48,379 bases of DNA from NCBI GenBank assembly GCA_017514975.1, contig JAFWIF010000020.1, positions 1 to 48,379 on the forward strand, given 5' to 3'. Source of the DNA: Candidatus Saccharimonadota bacterium. GTDB taxonomy: Bacteria > Patescibacteriota > Saccharimonadia > Saccharimonadales > Saccharimonadaceae. The notes beneath the pieces are model-generated. The model was not told the origin of the DNA and did no database searches. It was given only the letters and a program-made list of their open reading frames with translations. Each line of letters begins with the position of its first letter. Position 1 is the first letter of the stretch. This document shows positions 23,520 to 31,052 of the stretch, one piece after another. The translations under genes and the position numbers were made by a program.

Positions 23520-24065
23520 CTATTCTGCGCTTTTTTCTTCTTTAACGTCTTCGGTCTTCGCCTCAGTATCCTGCGCGTCGGCGTCTTTGGCCTTTTCGGC
23601 CTCCGCTTCAGCAACCTCCGCCTCGGCGGTCGCCGCTTCAGCAGCCTCCGCCTCAGCATCCTTCGCCTCGGCTTGCGCTTCCGCTGCCGACAAATCGTTG
23701 ACGGCGTGTCTATCAAAATCTTTGCTAGTCAACCTTGCGGACTTGCCCGAGCGCTCTCGCAAATAGCTCAAGTTGTTTCGACGGACTTTGCTGCGTCGCA
23801 TAATCTCGACTTTCTCGATTAGCGGACTGTGCATCAGGAACGACTTCTCGACGCCGATTCCCGACGCAATTTTGCGCACTACGATCCTCTCTGTGTGTGA
23901 ATCTTTTCTATCTACACGAATCACGGTTCCTTCAAAAACCTGAATGCGAAACTTATCGCCTTCTTTAATTTTTTGAGACACACGTACCGTGTCGCCCGAA
24001 CGCACATCGACGACGGCCTTTTTCTTCTGGGCATCGCCCACCATTTTTAATAGCTCAAACGACAT
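23520..24065 (-). CDS. rplS: Ribosomal protein bL19 with an Ala/Glu-rich tail
   Basis: A 181-aa protein. Residues 1-115 are bL19 (GDTVRVSQKIKEGDKFRIQV, then RIVVRKIASGIGVEKSFLMH and KVRRNNLSYLRERSGKSARL). Residues about 123-181 are a low-complexity acidic tail of Ala, Glu, Lys and Asp; standard bL19 ends at about 115-120. The tail probably forms a solvent-exposed helix, with unknown role. AAAGG lies 11 nt before the ATG. The 240-nt leader starts at a perfect promoter (24313-24341) and is predicted to be structured, so regulation by leader RNA is likely. Confidence 0.95.
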   Translation of the reverse strand: MSFELLKMVGDAQKKKAVVDVRSGDTVRVSQKIKEGDKFRIQVFEGTVIRVDRKDSHTERIVVRKIASGIGVEKSFLMHSPLIEKVEIMRRSKVRRNNLSYLRERSGKSARLTSKDFDRHAVNDLSAAEAQAEAKDAEAEAAEAATAEAEVAEAEAEKAKDADAQDTEAKTEDVKEEKSAE

Positions 24066-24306
24066 ATTATTTTTACCTTTTATCTTAAAACTTGTTTCAT
24101 TCTATCATATTTTTTAGACTTTGCAAAGTCTCATGTACCACGCAGTGTTCGCAGGGCATTTTAACGTCGCGACATTAACTATTTAATGACAAAAAATATT
24201 GCCAATATGACATTTCGAGTAAAAACCTCCGCGACCAAAGTTCCCCCAAGCCAGGCTAATCAAGCCAACCAAAAAGCCTTCGTCCTCGCACCAACAAGGA
24301 CGCCAT
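24066..24306 (-). ncRNA. Structured 5' leader of rplS or an independent small RNA
   Basis: A predicted transcript from about 24306 leftward. It begins with a hairpin of 8 bp (CGTCCTTG, loop TTGGTG, CGAGGACG), then AAGGCTTTTTGGTTGGC and further short stems (GGCT/AGCC). Near rplS there is a 16-bp perfect palindrome (AGACTTTGCAAAGTCT, 24116-24131). No long reading frame lies inside. A leader that controls rplS is the simplest reading. The first 45 nt resemble the predicted RNA at 40980-41030. Confidence 0.45.
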
Positions 24307-24312
24307 CCTCCC

Positions 24313-24341
24313 ATTATAGCACATAAAATCTTAAATGTCAA
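24313..24341 (-). promoter_or_regulatory. Perfect consensus promoter reading toward rplS
   Basis: On the minus strand: TTGACA (complement of 24336-24341), 17-nt spacer, TATAAT (complement of 24313-24318) preceded by TGC. Confidence 0.85.
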
Positions 24342-24344
24342 GCA

Positions 24345-24373
24345 TTGACGGAATCACGAAACTTTGTTAATCT
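24345..24373 (+). promoter_or_regulatory. Divergent promoter for the 46-aa reading frame
   Basis: TTGACG (24345-24350), 17-nt spacer, TAATCT (24368-24373) preceded by TGT. Its -35 lies 3 bp from the -35 of the rplS-directed promoter. Confidence 0.55.
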
Positions 24374-24415
24374 AAAACTAACCAACGGTCAAACATAAAA
24401 AGGGAAAACAAAACA

Positions 24416-24556
24416 ATGAAGCTCCACACTTCGCGTCTTTGCGCGCAAAAATCAACATCCGCCACAAAAGCACTTCGCCGCCATCGCACGATTCACGTTT
24501 TTCACTCCGACGTCACCCCGATTCATCGCATCAAAATCCGCCCTCAATCCGCCTAA
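24416..24556 (+). CDS. Possible 46-aa basic small protein
   Basis: ATG at 24416, TAA at 24554-24556. The peptide is rich in His, Arg and Thr (MKLHTSRLCAQKSTSATKAL opens it) with no membrane segment. A ribosome site of moderate quality (AAAGGGAAAA) and the divergent promoter at 24345-24373 support expression. It is followed by the duplicated 3' end of the PilB-like gene. It resembles nothing I recognise and could be an untranslated RNA. Confidence 0.4.
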   Translation: MKLHTSRLCAQKSTSATKALRRHRTIHVFHSDVTPIHRIKIRPQSA

Positions 24557-24590
24557 GGCGCCCCATCGATAATTATTTAATGCCGCACTA

Positions 24591-24686
24591 TTTGCGGCCA
24601 GGCCACCACTCGTTTACCTTAAATCATGCGTCCAATTTCTTTTGCGGCCACCCCTCGTTTGCCTTAAATCACGCGTCCAATTTCTT
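24591..24686. repeat. Direct duplication of the 3' end of the PilB-like gene
   Basis: Unit 1 (24591-24641) and unit 2 (24641-24686) match over about 46 bp with three substitutions and a 5-bp GGCCA insertion in unit 1. Unit 2 contains the real stop codon of the PilB-like gene (24664-24666). Unit 1 still encodes the end KEIGRMI-stop on the minus strand, against EEIGRVI-stop in the gene. Confidence 0.8.
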
Positions 24687-26280
24687 CAATTGTTGTTTCA
24701 CCCTTGAGCGCCGCGATAATCCCTTTTTGCTCCAACGTCAACATCCCCTCTGCTCGTGCCGCCTTTTCAATGTCCTGAGAATTCGTACTGAGCACATCGC
24801 CTCTAATAAACTTCTGCACCTCCTCATTCACCACCATTTGTTCCATAATCGCCGTCCGCCCCACGAACCCGAATGGGTGTTGTTCGCTTGGCTTTTCTTT
24901 GTATAGAGTAATCTCGCCGTTGAGATTCATGCCCGTATCTACTCCAGCCAATGCTTCGCGTATGTATTTTGCGGTTGCCGCATCTGCGACGTACCGCTCT
25001 TTGTTTTCATCGAGCTTTCTTACTAGCCTTTGTGCTATCAATAGTCGCACTGACGTTGAAAAAATCGGATTGACACCGATTAGATCAATCATGCGCGAAA
25101 ATGCTGCGCTCGTTGAGTTTGCGTGAAAAGACGACAGGACAAGATGTCCGGTAATTGATGCCTGAATTGCGGTGCGTGCCGTATCTTGGTCGCGAATCTC
25201 TCCAATCATCACCACGTCCGGGTCGAGGCGCAAAACACTGCGCAACCCTTCTGCAAATGACTCTCCTGCGCTTGTTTCGATTGGAATCTGCGATATTCCC
25301 GTCAAACCGTATTCTATTGGATCCTCGAGCGTGATGATTTTGCGTTCAGTCGAGTTTAGAGCGTTGAGAATTGAATACATCGTCGTTGTTTTTCCCGACC
25401 CTGTCGGCCCTACTAACATTAGCAGGCCACGCGGATGCGAGACAATTTTGTCAATTTCCGCACGTTCTTCTTTGGTAATGCCGAGTAAATCCAGATTTAG
25501 TAGGCTTTCATCGAAATTAAACAAACGTAGTGTTGCGTCTTGTCCGTACATCGTCGGTATCATTTCAACGCGTATATTTAATAAATGCGTCGCGCCATTA
25601 CGCATGATGTCGGTTTGCATGTGTCCCGATTGTGGTCTGCGACTCGCCGTCGAAATCCCAGCGCGACTGCTTAGCTCTCCTAGAAAAATTCGATACCTGT
25701 CTCTGCTAATTTCGGCAACTGGATGTAAGATTCCGTCCACGCGCATTCGTATCCTGATTGCGTGCCGCAAATTTTCTATATGGATATCGCTCGCCCCCAA
25801 CCTATCCGCCTGGTCGAGCAGGTAATCAAAGACCTTATCCGTGGCGACTCTATCAAGCGTCCGCGATACCTCGCTAATCGTCTCGCTATCGCCCGCGCTG
25901 CTAATCCGGATATCGTCATATTGCACTTGTTGTGGCGGATCGTAGCGCAAGATAAATACTTGGTACGCTGATTTTGAAATTAGGAAAAAGTTAATCCTAT
26001 GCCCATTATCCGTATACTCTTGCCTCATGCGCTCAAGCGTACTTTTTGGCGTTTGACTCGTAATCATGAACTGATACGGCTTACCGTTACTTTCGCCTTT
26101 TTGGAGCGGAATTATAAAATCTTTATGCATCTCCGCCTTATCTAGTACATTGGGGACGAGCTCTATTTCGTTTTCGAAATCTCGCGTGTCTAAATACGCT
26201 AAGCCCAAAATGCGCGCTCGACGACTCGTCGCATCTTCTTCATTCTCTCTACGCTTGCGCTGAACTTCGTCCTCGTTCAT
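24664..26280 (-). CDS. PilB/GspE-family type IV pilus or type II secretion ATPase
   Basis: A 538-aa assembly motor. An N-terminal N1-like region is followed by the N2 domain (VFDYLLDQADRLGASDIHIE) and a RecA-like ATPase: Walker A LVGPTGSGKTTTMYS, Asp box TLEDPIEYGL, Walker B DPDVVMIGEIRDQDT, His box TGHLVLSSFHAN. The four-cysteine zinc motif near the C-terminus of most PilB/GspE proteins is absent; the stretch before GFVGRTAIMEQ reads LYKEKPSEQHP. With ComEC nearby, a DNA-uptake pilus is a likely context. The ATG lies 6 nt after TGA-TACAAT on the minus strand, inside a 14-bp gap to the divergent methylase gene. Confidence 0.9.
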   Translation of the reverse strand: MNEDEVQRKRRENEEDATSRRARILGLAYLDTRDFENEIELVPNVLDKAEMHKDFIIPLQKGESNGKPYQFMITSQTPKSTLERMRQEYTDNGHRINFFLISKSAYQVFILRYDPPQQVQYDDIRISSAGDSETISEVSRTLDRVATDKVFDYLLDQADRLGASDIHIENLRHAIRIRMRVDGILHPVAEISRDRYRIFLGELSSRAGISTASRRPQSGHMQTDIMRNGATHLLNIRVEMIPTMYGQDATLRLFNFDESLLNLDLLGITKEERAEIDKIVSHPRGLLMLVGPTGSGKTTTMYSILNALNSTERKIITLEDPIEYGLTGISQIPIETSAGESFAEGLRSVLRLDPDVVMIGEIRDQDTARTAIQASITGHLVLSSFHANSTSAAFSRMIDLIGVNPIFSTSVRLLIAQRLVRKLDENKERYVADAATAKYIREALAGVDTGMNLNGEITLYKEKPSEQHPFGFVGRTAIMEQMVVNEEVQKFIRGDVLSTNSQDIEKAARAEGMLTLEQKGIIAALKGETTIEEIGRVI

Positions 26281-26297
26281 AATTTAATTGTATCATG
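26278..26297. promoter_or_regulatory. Second 14-bp divergent leaderless promoter
   Basis: The start codons at 26280 (minus) and 26295 (plus) are separated by 14 bp. Minus strand: TGA-TACAAT, 6 nt, ATG. Plus strand: TTTAAT, 6 nt (TGTATC), ATG. The spacing is identical to the pair at 15903-15922, though the palindrome is weaker. Confidence 0.65.
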
Positions 26298-26810
26298 AAA
26301 AAGCTAATTCTTATCCTGCACGACATTCGCTCGACCTATAACGTCGGAGCAATTTTGCGCACCTGCGATGGACTTGCCATTGATCAGGTTATTTTTTCTG
26401 GATATACTCCTTTTTACGACAAGGGACTCGCACACGAACGCGAAAAACTTCGCGCGCGTATTCACAAAACCGCTCTTGGCGCCGAGGAGACCGTTGCTTT
26501 CGCGCGCACCGAGGATATTTTTACCACAATCGCCGAATATCGCTCTCAGGCATACTGTATCTGCGCTCTAGAACAAGGGGAGCATTCCATAAATCTCGCC
26601 GAGTCAAGTCTTGATGATTCGCAAAACATTGTCTTGATTCTTGGCGAAGAAGTTCACGGCGTCCCTCAACCTGTTCTTGACGCCTGCGACTGTTTGCTCG
26701 AGATTCCAATGCTCGGCCACAAGGAATCTTTCAACGTCTCCGTTGCTGCCGCAATTGCCATCTGGGAACTTCGCAAGCCCGACCTCAAGAACGTATCTTG
26801 CCAGTCCTAA
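26295..26810 (+). CDS. TrmH/SpoU-family RNA 2'-O-methyltransferase
   Basis: A 171-aa SPOUT enzyme. All three motifs are visible: motif 1 NVGAILRTCDG, motif 2 IVLILGEEVHGVP, motif 3 EIPMLGHKESFNVSVAAAIAIWE. The trefoil knot uses S-adenosylmethionine to methylate ribose in rRNA or tRNA; the exact target is not predictable. There is no N-terminal substrate-binding domain, as in short TrmL/TrmH-like members. It starts leaderless 14 bp from the PilB-like gene and overlaps the convergent membrane gene by 26 bp at its end. Confidence 0.9.
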   Translation: MKKLILILHDIRSTYNVGAILRTCDGLAIDQVIFSGYTPFYDKGLAHEREKLRARIHKTALGAEETVAFARTEDIFTTIAEYRSQAYCICALEQGEHSINLAESSLDDSQNIVLILGEEVHGVPQPVLDACDCLLEIPMLGHKESFNVSVAAAIAIWELRKPDLKNVSCQS

Positions 26811-27246
26811 ACAAGAAGACGTCGATGTACGCAAGTACCGTACCTGCAGCCATCAATATCCCCCTCCAATCTTTGACCGCCGCAACTATTTGTTGTGTAA
26901 GGCCATCAAAACTCACCCATCGCGCTAATGGCTCCGCGATCAATAAGGTCAAGACTATCGCAAATGCTACTGAGGCTATAATGCGCATCGCGCCGAAAAG
27001 ACCGCTTCGTCCTGAGCGTAAATACAGCAAAAAGGGAACTACGGCAACCACCGCTACGTAGATGACGTCTTTAACTAATTCTAAATCGACCCCAGATGCT
27101 ACTTTGCCAACCATGCCCGCCAGATCTTCCCCAAATGCTTCACTCACCGCCACCCCCGCTATCATCGCCAAGAATGGCACGCCAACATGTTTTCTTAGCA
27201 CCAAAAAACAGAACAGCAATACCGCCAATACTATTGCTAATACCAT
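26785..27246 (-). CDS. Small multi-helix membrane protein, unknown
   Basis: A 153-aa protein with about five hydrophobic segments (1-17, 22-40, 58-77, 84-110, 130-147) and short charged loops. The pattern MVLAIVLAVLLFCFLVLRKH at the start recalls CvpA-like proteins, but no motif confirms it. The ATG lies 7 nt after TGA-TATAAT: leaderless. It starts 27 nt after the yebC stop but has its own promoter. Confidence 0.7.
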   Translation of the reverse strand: MVLAIVLAVLLFCFLVLRKHVGVPFLAMIAGVAVSEAFGEDLAGMVGKVASGVDLELVKDVIYVAVVAVVPFLLYLRSGRSGLFGAMRIIASVAFAIVLTLLIAEPLARWVSFDGLTQQIVAAVKDWRGILMAAGTVLAYIDVFLFRTGKIRS

Positions 27247-27272
27247 AAGTAGTATTATATCACAGCTTTTAA

Positions 27273-27974
27273 CTAATCTGCATTTGTGTGCACCGCAACA
27301 ACGTCGTCTAAGTCATCGATTGCGTCAAGGATTTTTTCGACTTTTGCGGCGACTTCGCCCTCGACCGGGACGGTATTGTTAGCGACGTATTGTAACTCCG
27401 CTGAGTCAATCTCGAAACCAGCATCAAGGAGCGCGCTTCTTACTTTTGCTAAATCGCCTGATTCCGTATAAATCGTTGTGCCATCATCTTCTTCGACTAC
27501 GTCCTGAGCCCCAGCATCAAGTGCTGCCATCATAACTTCGTCGCCTTTTGTCTTGGTAAAAATTACCCCTTTTCGCGTAAATTGAAACATTACCGAACCA
27601 GGGTCCGCCATTCTTCCGCCATTTTTTTCTAGAGTATGTCGCACTTCTGGCATTGTACGATTTTTATTGTCCGTTGCTACCTCGATAATTATGCCGACGC
27701 CGCCAGGACCATACGCCTCATAGCTTTCTTCGATTAAATTTGCCGCACTTTTGTCTGCGACTCGTGCAATTGCTCGCTCGATATTTGCTTTTGGCATATT
27801 CGCTAGACGTGCCTTTTCTAACACCATTGCTAGCGAAGGATTCATATCTGGGTCTGTTCCACCTCGCGCCGCAATTGCAATCTGATTGCCGATTTTTGTA
27901 AATAACGCTCCTCGTTTCGCGTCAACTACGGCTTTTTGCCTCTTTGTGGTCGCCCATTTACTGTGTCCGCTCAT
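27273..27974 (-). CDS. yebC: YebC/PmpR (TACO1) family protein
   Basis: A 233-aa protein with the invariant opening MSGHSKWATTKRQKAVVDAK, then GGTDPDMNPSL, NIERAIARV, YEAYGPGGVGIIIE and NKNRTMPEVRHTLEKNGG, all characteristic. Members act as DNA-binding regulators or as translation factors that help ribosomes through proline stretches. The start at 27974 follows AAAGGAG at good distance; two upstream codons are excluded. A TGT-TATAAT -10 lies about 55 nt upstream. Confidence 0.95.
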   Translation of the reverse strand: MSGHSKWATTKRQKAVVDAKRGALFTKIGNQIAIAARGGTDPDMNPSLAMVLEKARLANMPKANIERAIARVADKSAANLIEESYEAYGPGGVGIIIEVATDNKNRTMPEVRHTLEKNGGRMADPGSVMFQFTRKGVIFTKTKGDEVMMAALDAGAQDVVEEDDGTTIYTESGDLAKVRSALLDAGFEIDSAELQYVANNTVPVEGEVAAKVEKILDAIDDLDDVVAVHTNAD

Positions 27975-28153
27975 TAACACTCCTTTCTTGATTCAGTCAG
28001 CTTTGACTATGCTTTCTCAAGAGATTATAACACGCTTTTGACGCCTATACTTTATAATAATCTCGAGTCATTGTCAAAATTTTAATACTCGTGCTTTATT
28101 GCATGAGATATTTAATATAACTTGTTATCAAATAATTAACAAAAGGAGACAAC

Positions 28154-28573
28154 ATGGTAATTTACAAACGGCTTAAGATTTCCGAAAAAGAAGCGCGCTA
28201 TCTCGAGGACAATCTTGAAGGCTATATATGGGTCGCTATCGATGCGCGTCGTGGTTCGATTGCTGCCGGAGACGATTATGTAGCGGATTTACGTGATAAT
28301 TTGCTAGTTCGTCGTAGTCAGCCAGAAGATATTTATGGTGTTGGCGTCGACCTCAAGACCGGCGCCATTGATTATATCCCTTCTATTAATCGCCGCAACC
28401 CCAACCTTGACGGCAAAGGCAATGTGCCATTTTTCTTGCGACGTCGCATCGAGACTCTGATTAACTACTTTTTCGAGTCTTTTGCGCCTTTTCGCATCGA
28501 CAGAGCATCGAGCGTACGTCGCAAGGTTGCTGCACGCGATTCGGAGTCTTTCCCGACTACGCCGCTTGGCTAG
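28154..28573 (+). CDS. Unknown 139-aa conserved-looking protein upstream of recA
   Basis: A soluble protein with a compact alpha/beta pattern. ISEKEARYLEDNLEGYIWVA and IDARRGSIAAGDDYVADLRD are followed by YGVGVDLKTGAIDYIPSINR, a helical segment and a basic tail. It recalls short DUF proteins of candidate-phylum genomes (DUF5674-like), but I cannot confirm this. Ribosome site AAGGAG is 7 nt before the ATG. It ends 52 nt before recA, which has its own promoter and ribosome site. Confidence 0.7.
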   Translation: MVIYKRLKISEKEARYLEDNLEGYIWVAIDARRGSIAAGDDYVADLRDNLLVRRSQPEDIYGVGVDLKTGAIDYIPSINRRNPNLDGKGNVPFFLRRRIETLINYFFESFAPFRIDRASSVRRKVAARDSESFPTTPLG

Positions 28574-28625
28574 AAATTTTGCACAATATCGGGTAAAATA
28601 ACAACTAATACAAGGAGGTAATATT

Positions 28626-29702
28626 ATGGCTAAGAAAGGTCAAGAAACGGTGGGCGTTGCAGGTAAAGCTACAGCAAAGGACGTAGACGCAAAAAAACAA
28701 AAAACTGCTCAGGATAACGGCAAGGCTCAGGCTCTAGACCTCGCCCTTGCGCAGATTTCTAAGCAGTTTGGCGATGGCTCAATTATGAAGCTTGGCGAGC
28801 AATCCAAGATTGATGTCGAGTTATTCTCGTCCGGCTCGCTTGCCTTTGACTTGGCTCTCGGTGGCGGTTTTCCAAAAGGTCGTATTATCGAGATCTATGG
28901 ACCAGAATCGTCCGGAAAAACCACACTCGCGCTACATGCGATTGCGGAGATTCAGAAACAGGGAGGACAAGCCGCGTTCATAGACGCTGAGCATGCCCTT
29001 GACCCTTCTTATGCCAGAAAGATCGGTGTCGATACTGCGAATCTACTCATATCGCAGCCCGACAATGGCGAGCAAGCCCTCGAAATATGTGAGACTCTCG
29101 TGCGCAGCGGCGCTGTCGATCTTATCGTCGTTGATTCGGTTGCTGCGCTTGTCCCGCAGGCGGAAATTGATGGTGATATGGGTGACGCGCAAATGGGCTT
29201 GCAGGCGCGTCTTATGTCTCAGGCGATGCGCAAGCTAACAGGGATAATTAGCAAGACCAAGGCGACCGTAATCTTCATTAACCAAATTCGCATGAAGATT
29301 GGCGTCATGTTCGGCAATCCTGAAACTACTACCGGAGGCAACGCTCTAAAGTTTTATGCGTCGGTGCGCGTCGATATTCGTCGTATCGGCCAGATTAAAG
29401 ACGGCGACAATATCGCTGGCAACCGTACCAAGATCAAAGTCGTCAAGAACAAAATCGCCGCGCCTTTCCGTGTTGCCGAGTTTGACATTATGTATAACGA
29501 GGGGATTAGCAAGACTGGCGATGTCCTTGACCTAGCAGCTCTTTATGGCGTCGTCGAGAAGTCTGGTGCTTTTTATAAATATAACGGAGAGACCCTCGGA
29601 CAAGGTCGAGAAGCAGTTAAGAAGCTCTTTAAAGAAAAACCCGACCTGATGGGCGAGATAGAGTCCAAGGTGCGCGCTGCTGCAAAAGCCACCGAAGATT
29701 AA
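28626..29702 (+). CDS. recA: Recombinase RecA
   Basis: A 358-aa protein. The first 35 residues are a Lys/Ala/Gln-rich extension before the normal RecA start ([20 protein letters not shown]). Walker A is [18 protein letters not shown], Walker B is [13 protein letters not shown]1/L2 loops include [19 protein letters not shown] and [20 protein letters not shown]. RecA forms the strand-exchange filament. AAGGAGG precedes the ATG. recX follows after 9 nt, so the two form an operon. Confidence 0.98.
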   Translation: MAKKGQETVGVAGKATAKDVDAKKQKTAQDNGKAQALDLALAQISKQFGDGSIMKLGEQSKIDVELFSSGSLAFDLALGGGFPKGRIIEIYGPESSGKTTLALHAIAEIQKQGGQAAFIDAEHALDPSYARKIGVDTANLLISQPDNGEQALEICETLVRSGAVDLIVVDSVAALVPQAEIDGDMGDAQMGLQARLMSQAMRKLTGIISKTKATVIFINQIRMKIGVMFGNPETTTGGNALKFYASVRVDIRRIGQIKDGDNIAGNRTKIKVVKNKIAAPFRVAEFDIMYNEGISKTGDVLDLAALYGVVEKSGAFYKYNGETLGQGREAVKKLFKEKPDLMGEIESKVRAAAKATED

Positions 29703-29711
29703 AAAACATTC

Positions 29712-30446
29712 ATGATCGAAATCCAAACCTTAGCCAAGAACGATCACTCTCCGAACACCCATCGCATAACTGCGCTACGCGCGGCAGTTCGTAGACAAGA
29801 ACGCGTTAATGTATATGTCGACGATCGTTTTTTCTGTTCGCTCGATTTAAGTCAGCTTGCCGAATATCATCTTTGCGTTGGTCAAGTTGTAGACTCGGAT
29901 AAGCTCGAGGCGCTCAAAAAAGCATCTGATTTTGGCAAACTGTACAACCTAGCGCTAGCTTACGTTATCTCGCGTCCTCATTCAGAGCAGGAAATAAGCG
30001 ATTATCTCCGCCGCAAGACCCTCGCGAAAACGGTACGCCGCCGAGACCCTCGTACTGGGCAATATGCAACCCACCTAAAAGAAGGCTACGCGCCGTCTCT
30101 TGTTCCTCTTGTCATGCAGCGCTTGCGCGCTCGCGGTTATATCGACGATGCTCAATTCTCGCGTTTTTGGATTGAAAATCATCACAACAAGCGCGGTGCT
30201 AGTCTCAAAAAACTGCGCCTCGAGTTGTCTCAAAAAGGCGTTAATCGTTCGTGTATCGACGCAGCTATAGCTGCTTCTTGTCGCAATGATCGTGATGAGC
30301 TCGCAAAGCTTATTGCTCGACGCCGCAATCGTTACACGGACCAAAAAAAGCTTATTCAGTATCTCGTGCGCCAAGGTTTTGACTATTCTGACGTCGTCGA
30401 TTCGTTATCCGATACGGCCGAACTCTCTTCTTCGGACGGCATGTAA
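29712..30446 (+). CDS. recX: RecA regulator RecX
   Basis: A 244-aa protein made mainly of three-helix RecX repeats. YNLALAYVISRPHSEQEISD is the first, MQRLRARGYIDDAQFSRFWI the second, and RGASLKKLRLELSQKGVNRS the third. The N-terminal 60 residues are a beta-rich extension found in longer RecX proteins. An insertion of about 20 residues (VRRRDPRTGQYATHLKEGYA) separates the first two repeats. RecX limits RecA filament growth. Its last 64 bp overlap the convergent PRC-barrel gene. Confidence 0.9.
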   Translation: MIEIQTLAKNDHSPNTHRITALRAAVRRQERVNVYVDDRFFCSLDLSQLAEYHLCVGQVVDSDKLEALKKASDFGKLYNLALAYVISRPHSEQEISDYLRRKTLAKTVRRRDPRTGQYATHLKEGYAPSLVPLVMQRLRARGYIDDAQFSRFWIENHHNKRGASLKKLRLELSQKGVNRSCIDAAIAASCRNDRDELAKLIARRRNRYTDQKKLIQYLVRQGFDYSDVVDSLSDTAELSSSDGM

Positions 30447-31015
30447 GATGGTTTTCTGAAAGGGTTAACAAAATCTGGGACGAACTCCGGTTTGTCTTCG
30501 GCTTTATCTTGGATTTTTATCTGCTCCTTGTCGCCTTTGATGGTAATTTTAAAGTCATCTACCTCGACTATCTGCGATCGATTAATTGTGAGCTGCGGAT
30601 CTGTAAAAGATGATAACAGTGGCCGTTGTACGATTACTTGATAGACCATAAAGCTGCCTGAGTCTAGCGTATAGTCGACAATCTTGCCAATTTTCTTACC
30701 ACCTTCCGTAACCACCTTCAATCCAATCAGGCTAAAATTTAGCTCCATGATTTCGGCTAAGCGGATGACGTCTTCGCGCTCAACAAGCCTGTCTGCCGAA
30801 TCAATCACTAAGCCTCGATTGCTCAGCTCTCTTACGTCGTCCGTCATCAAAATACTCCCAGCCTCTGGATCTTTTAAGATTTCACCCTTAAGTGTATAGG
30901 CAATAACCTTTAGGTTTTCTGGATCGATTATATCTAAGTCTGTTTGCGCAATTTCGCCGCCCATATGTAAACTTAACACTGGCGTACCTACGACTTTTGA
31001 GCCAATCATGAGCAT
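30383..31015 (-). CDS. Double PRC-barrel domain protein
   Basis: A 210-aa protein. The first barrel is at about 3-75 (IGSKVVGTPVLSL, VIAYTLKG) and the second at about 92-160 (LIGLKVVTEGGKKIGKIVDY, MVYQVIVQRPLL), followed by an acidic disordered tail. PRC barrels are scaffold domains of photosynthetic reaction centres, RimM and sporulation proteins; the role here is unknown. A possible ribosome site (GGAGAAG) lies 10 nt upstream and TATAAT lies near 31044, on the opposite strand of the tilS -10. The stop lies within recX. Confidence 0.8.
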   Translation of the reverse strand: MLMIGSKVVGTPVLSLHMGGEIAQTDLDIIDPENLKVIAYTLKGEILKDPEAGSILMTDDVRELSNRGLVIDSADRLVEREDVIRLAEIMELNFSLIGLKVVTEGGKKIGKIVDYTLDSGSFMVYQVIVQRPLLSSFTDPQLTINRSQIVEVDDFKITIKGDKEQIKIQDKAEDKPEFVPDFVNPFRKPSYMPSEEESSAVSDNESTTSE

Positions 31016-31052
31016 TTTTTATTCTTCTCCAATTATGTGATAATTATAACAG

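Noticed and set aside
24439-24906. 155-aa plus-strand reading frame
   Set aside because: Runs antisense through the PilB-like gene, has no ribosome site and has a composition reflecting the opposite strand.
25172-25825. 217-aa plus-strand frame inside the PilB-like gene
   Set aside because: Shadow of the conserved ATPase motifs on the other strand.
28062-28093. Inverted repeat CGAGT...ACTCG upstream of the 139-aa gene as a terminator
   Set aside because: Only a 5-bp stem with a long A/T loop and no T run after it.
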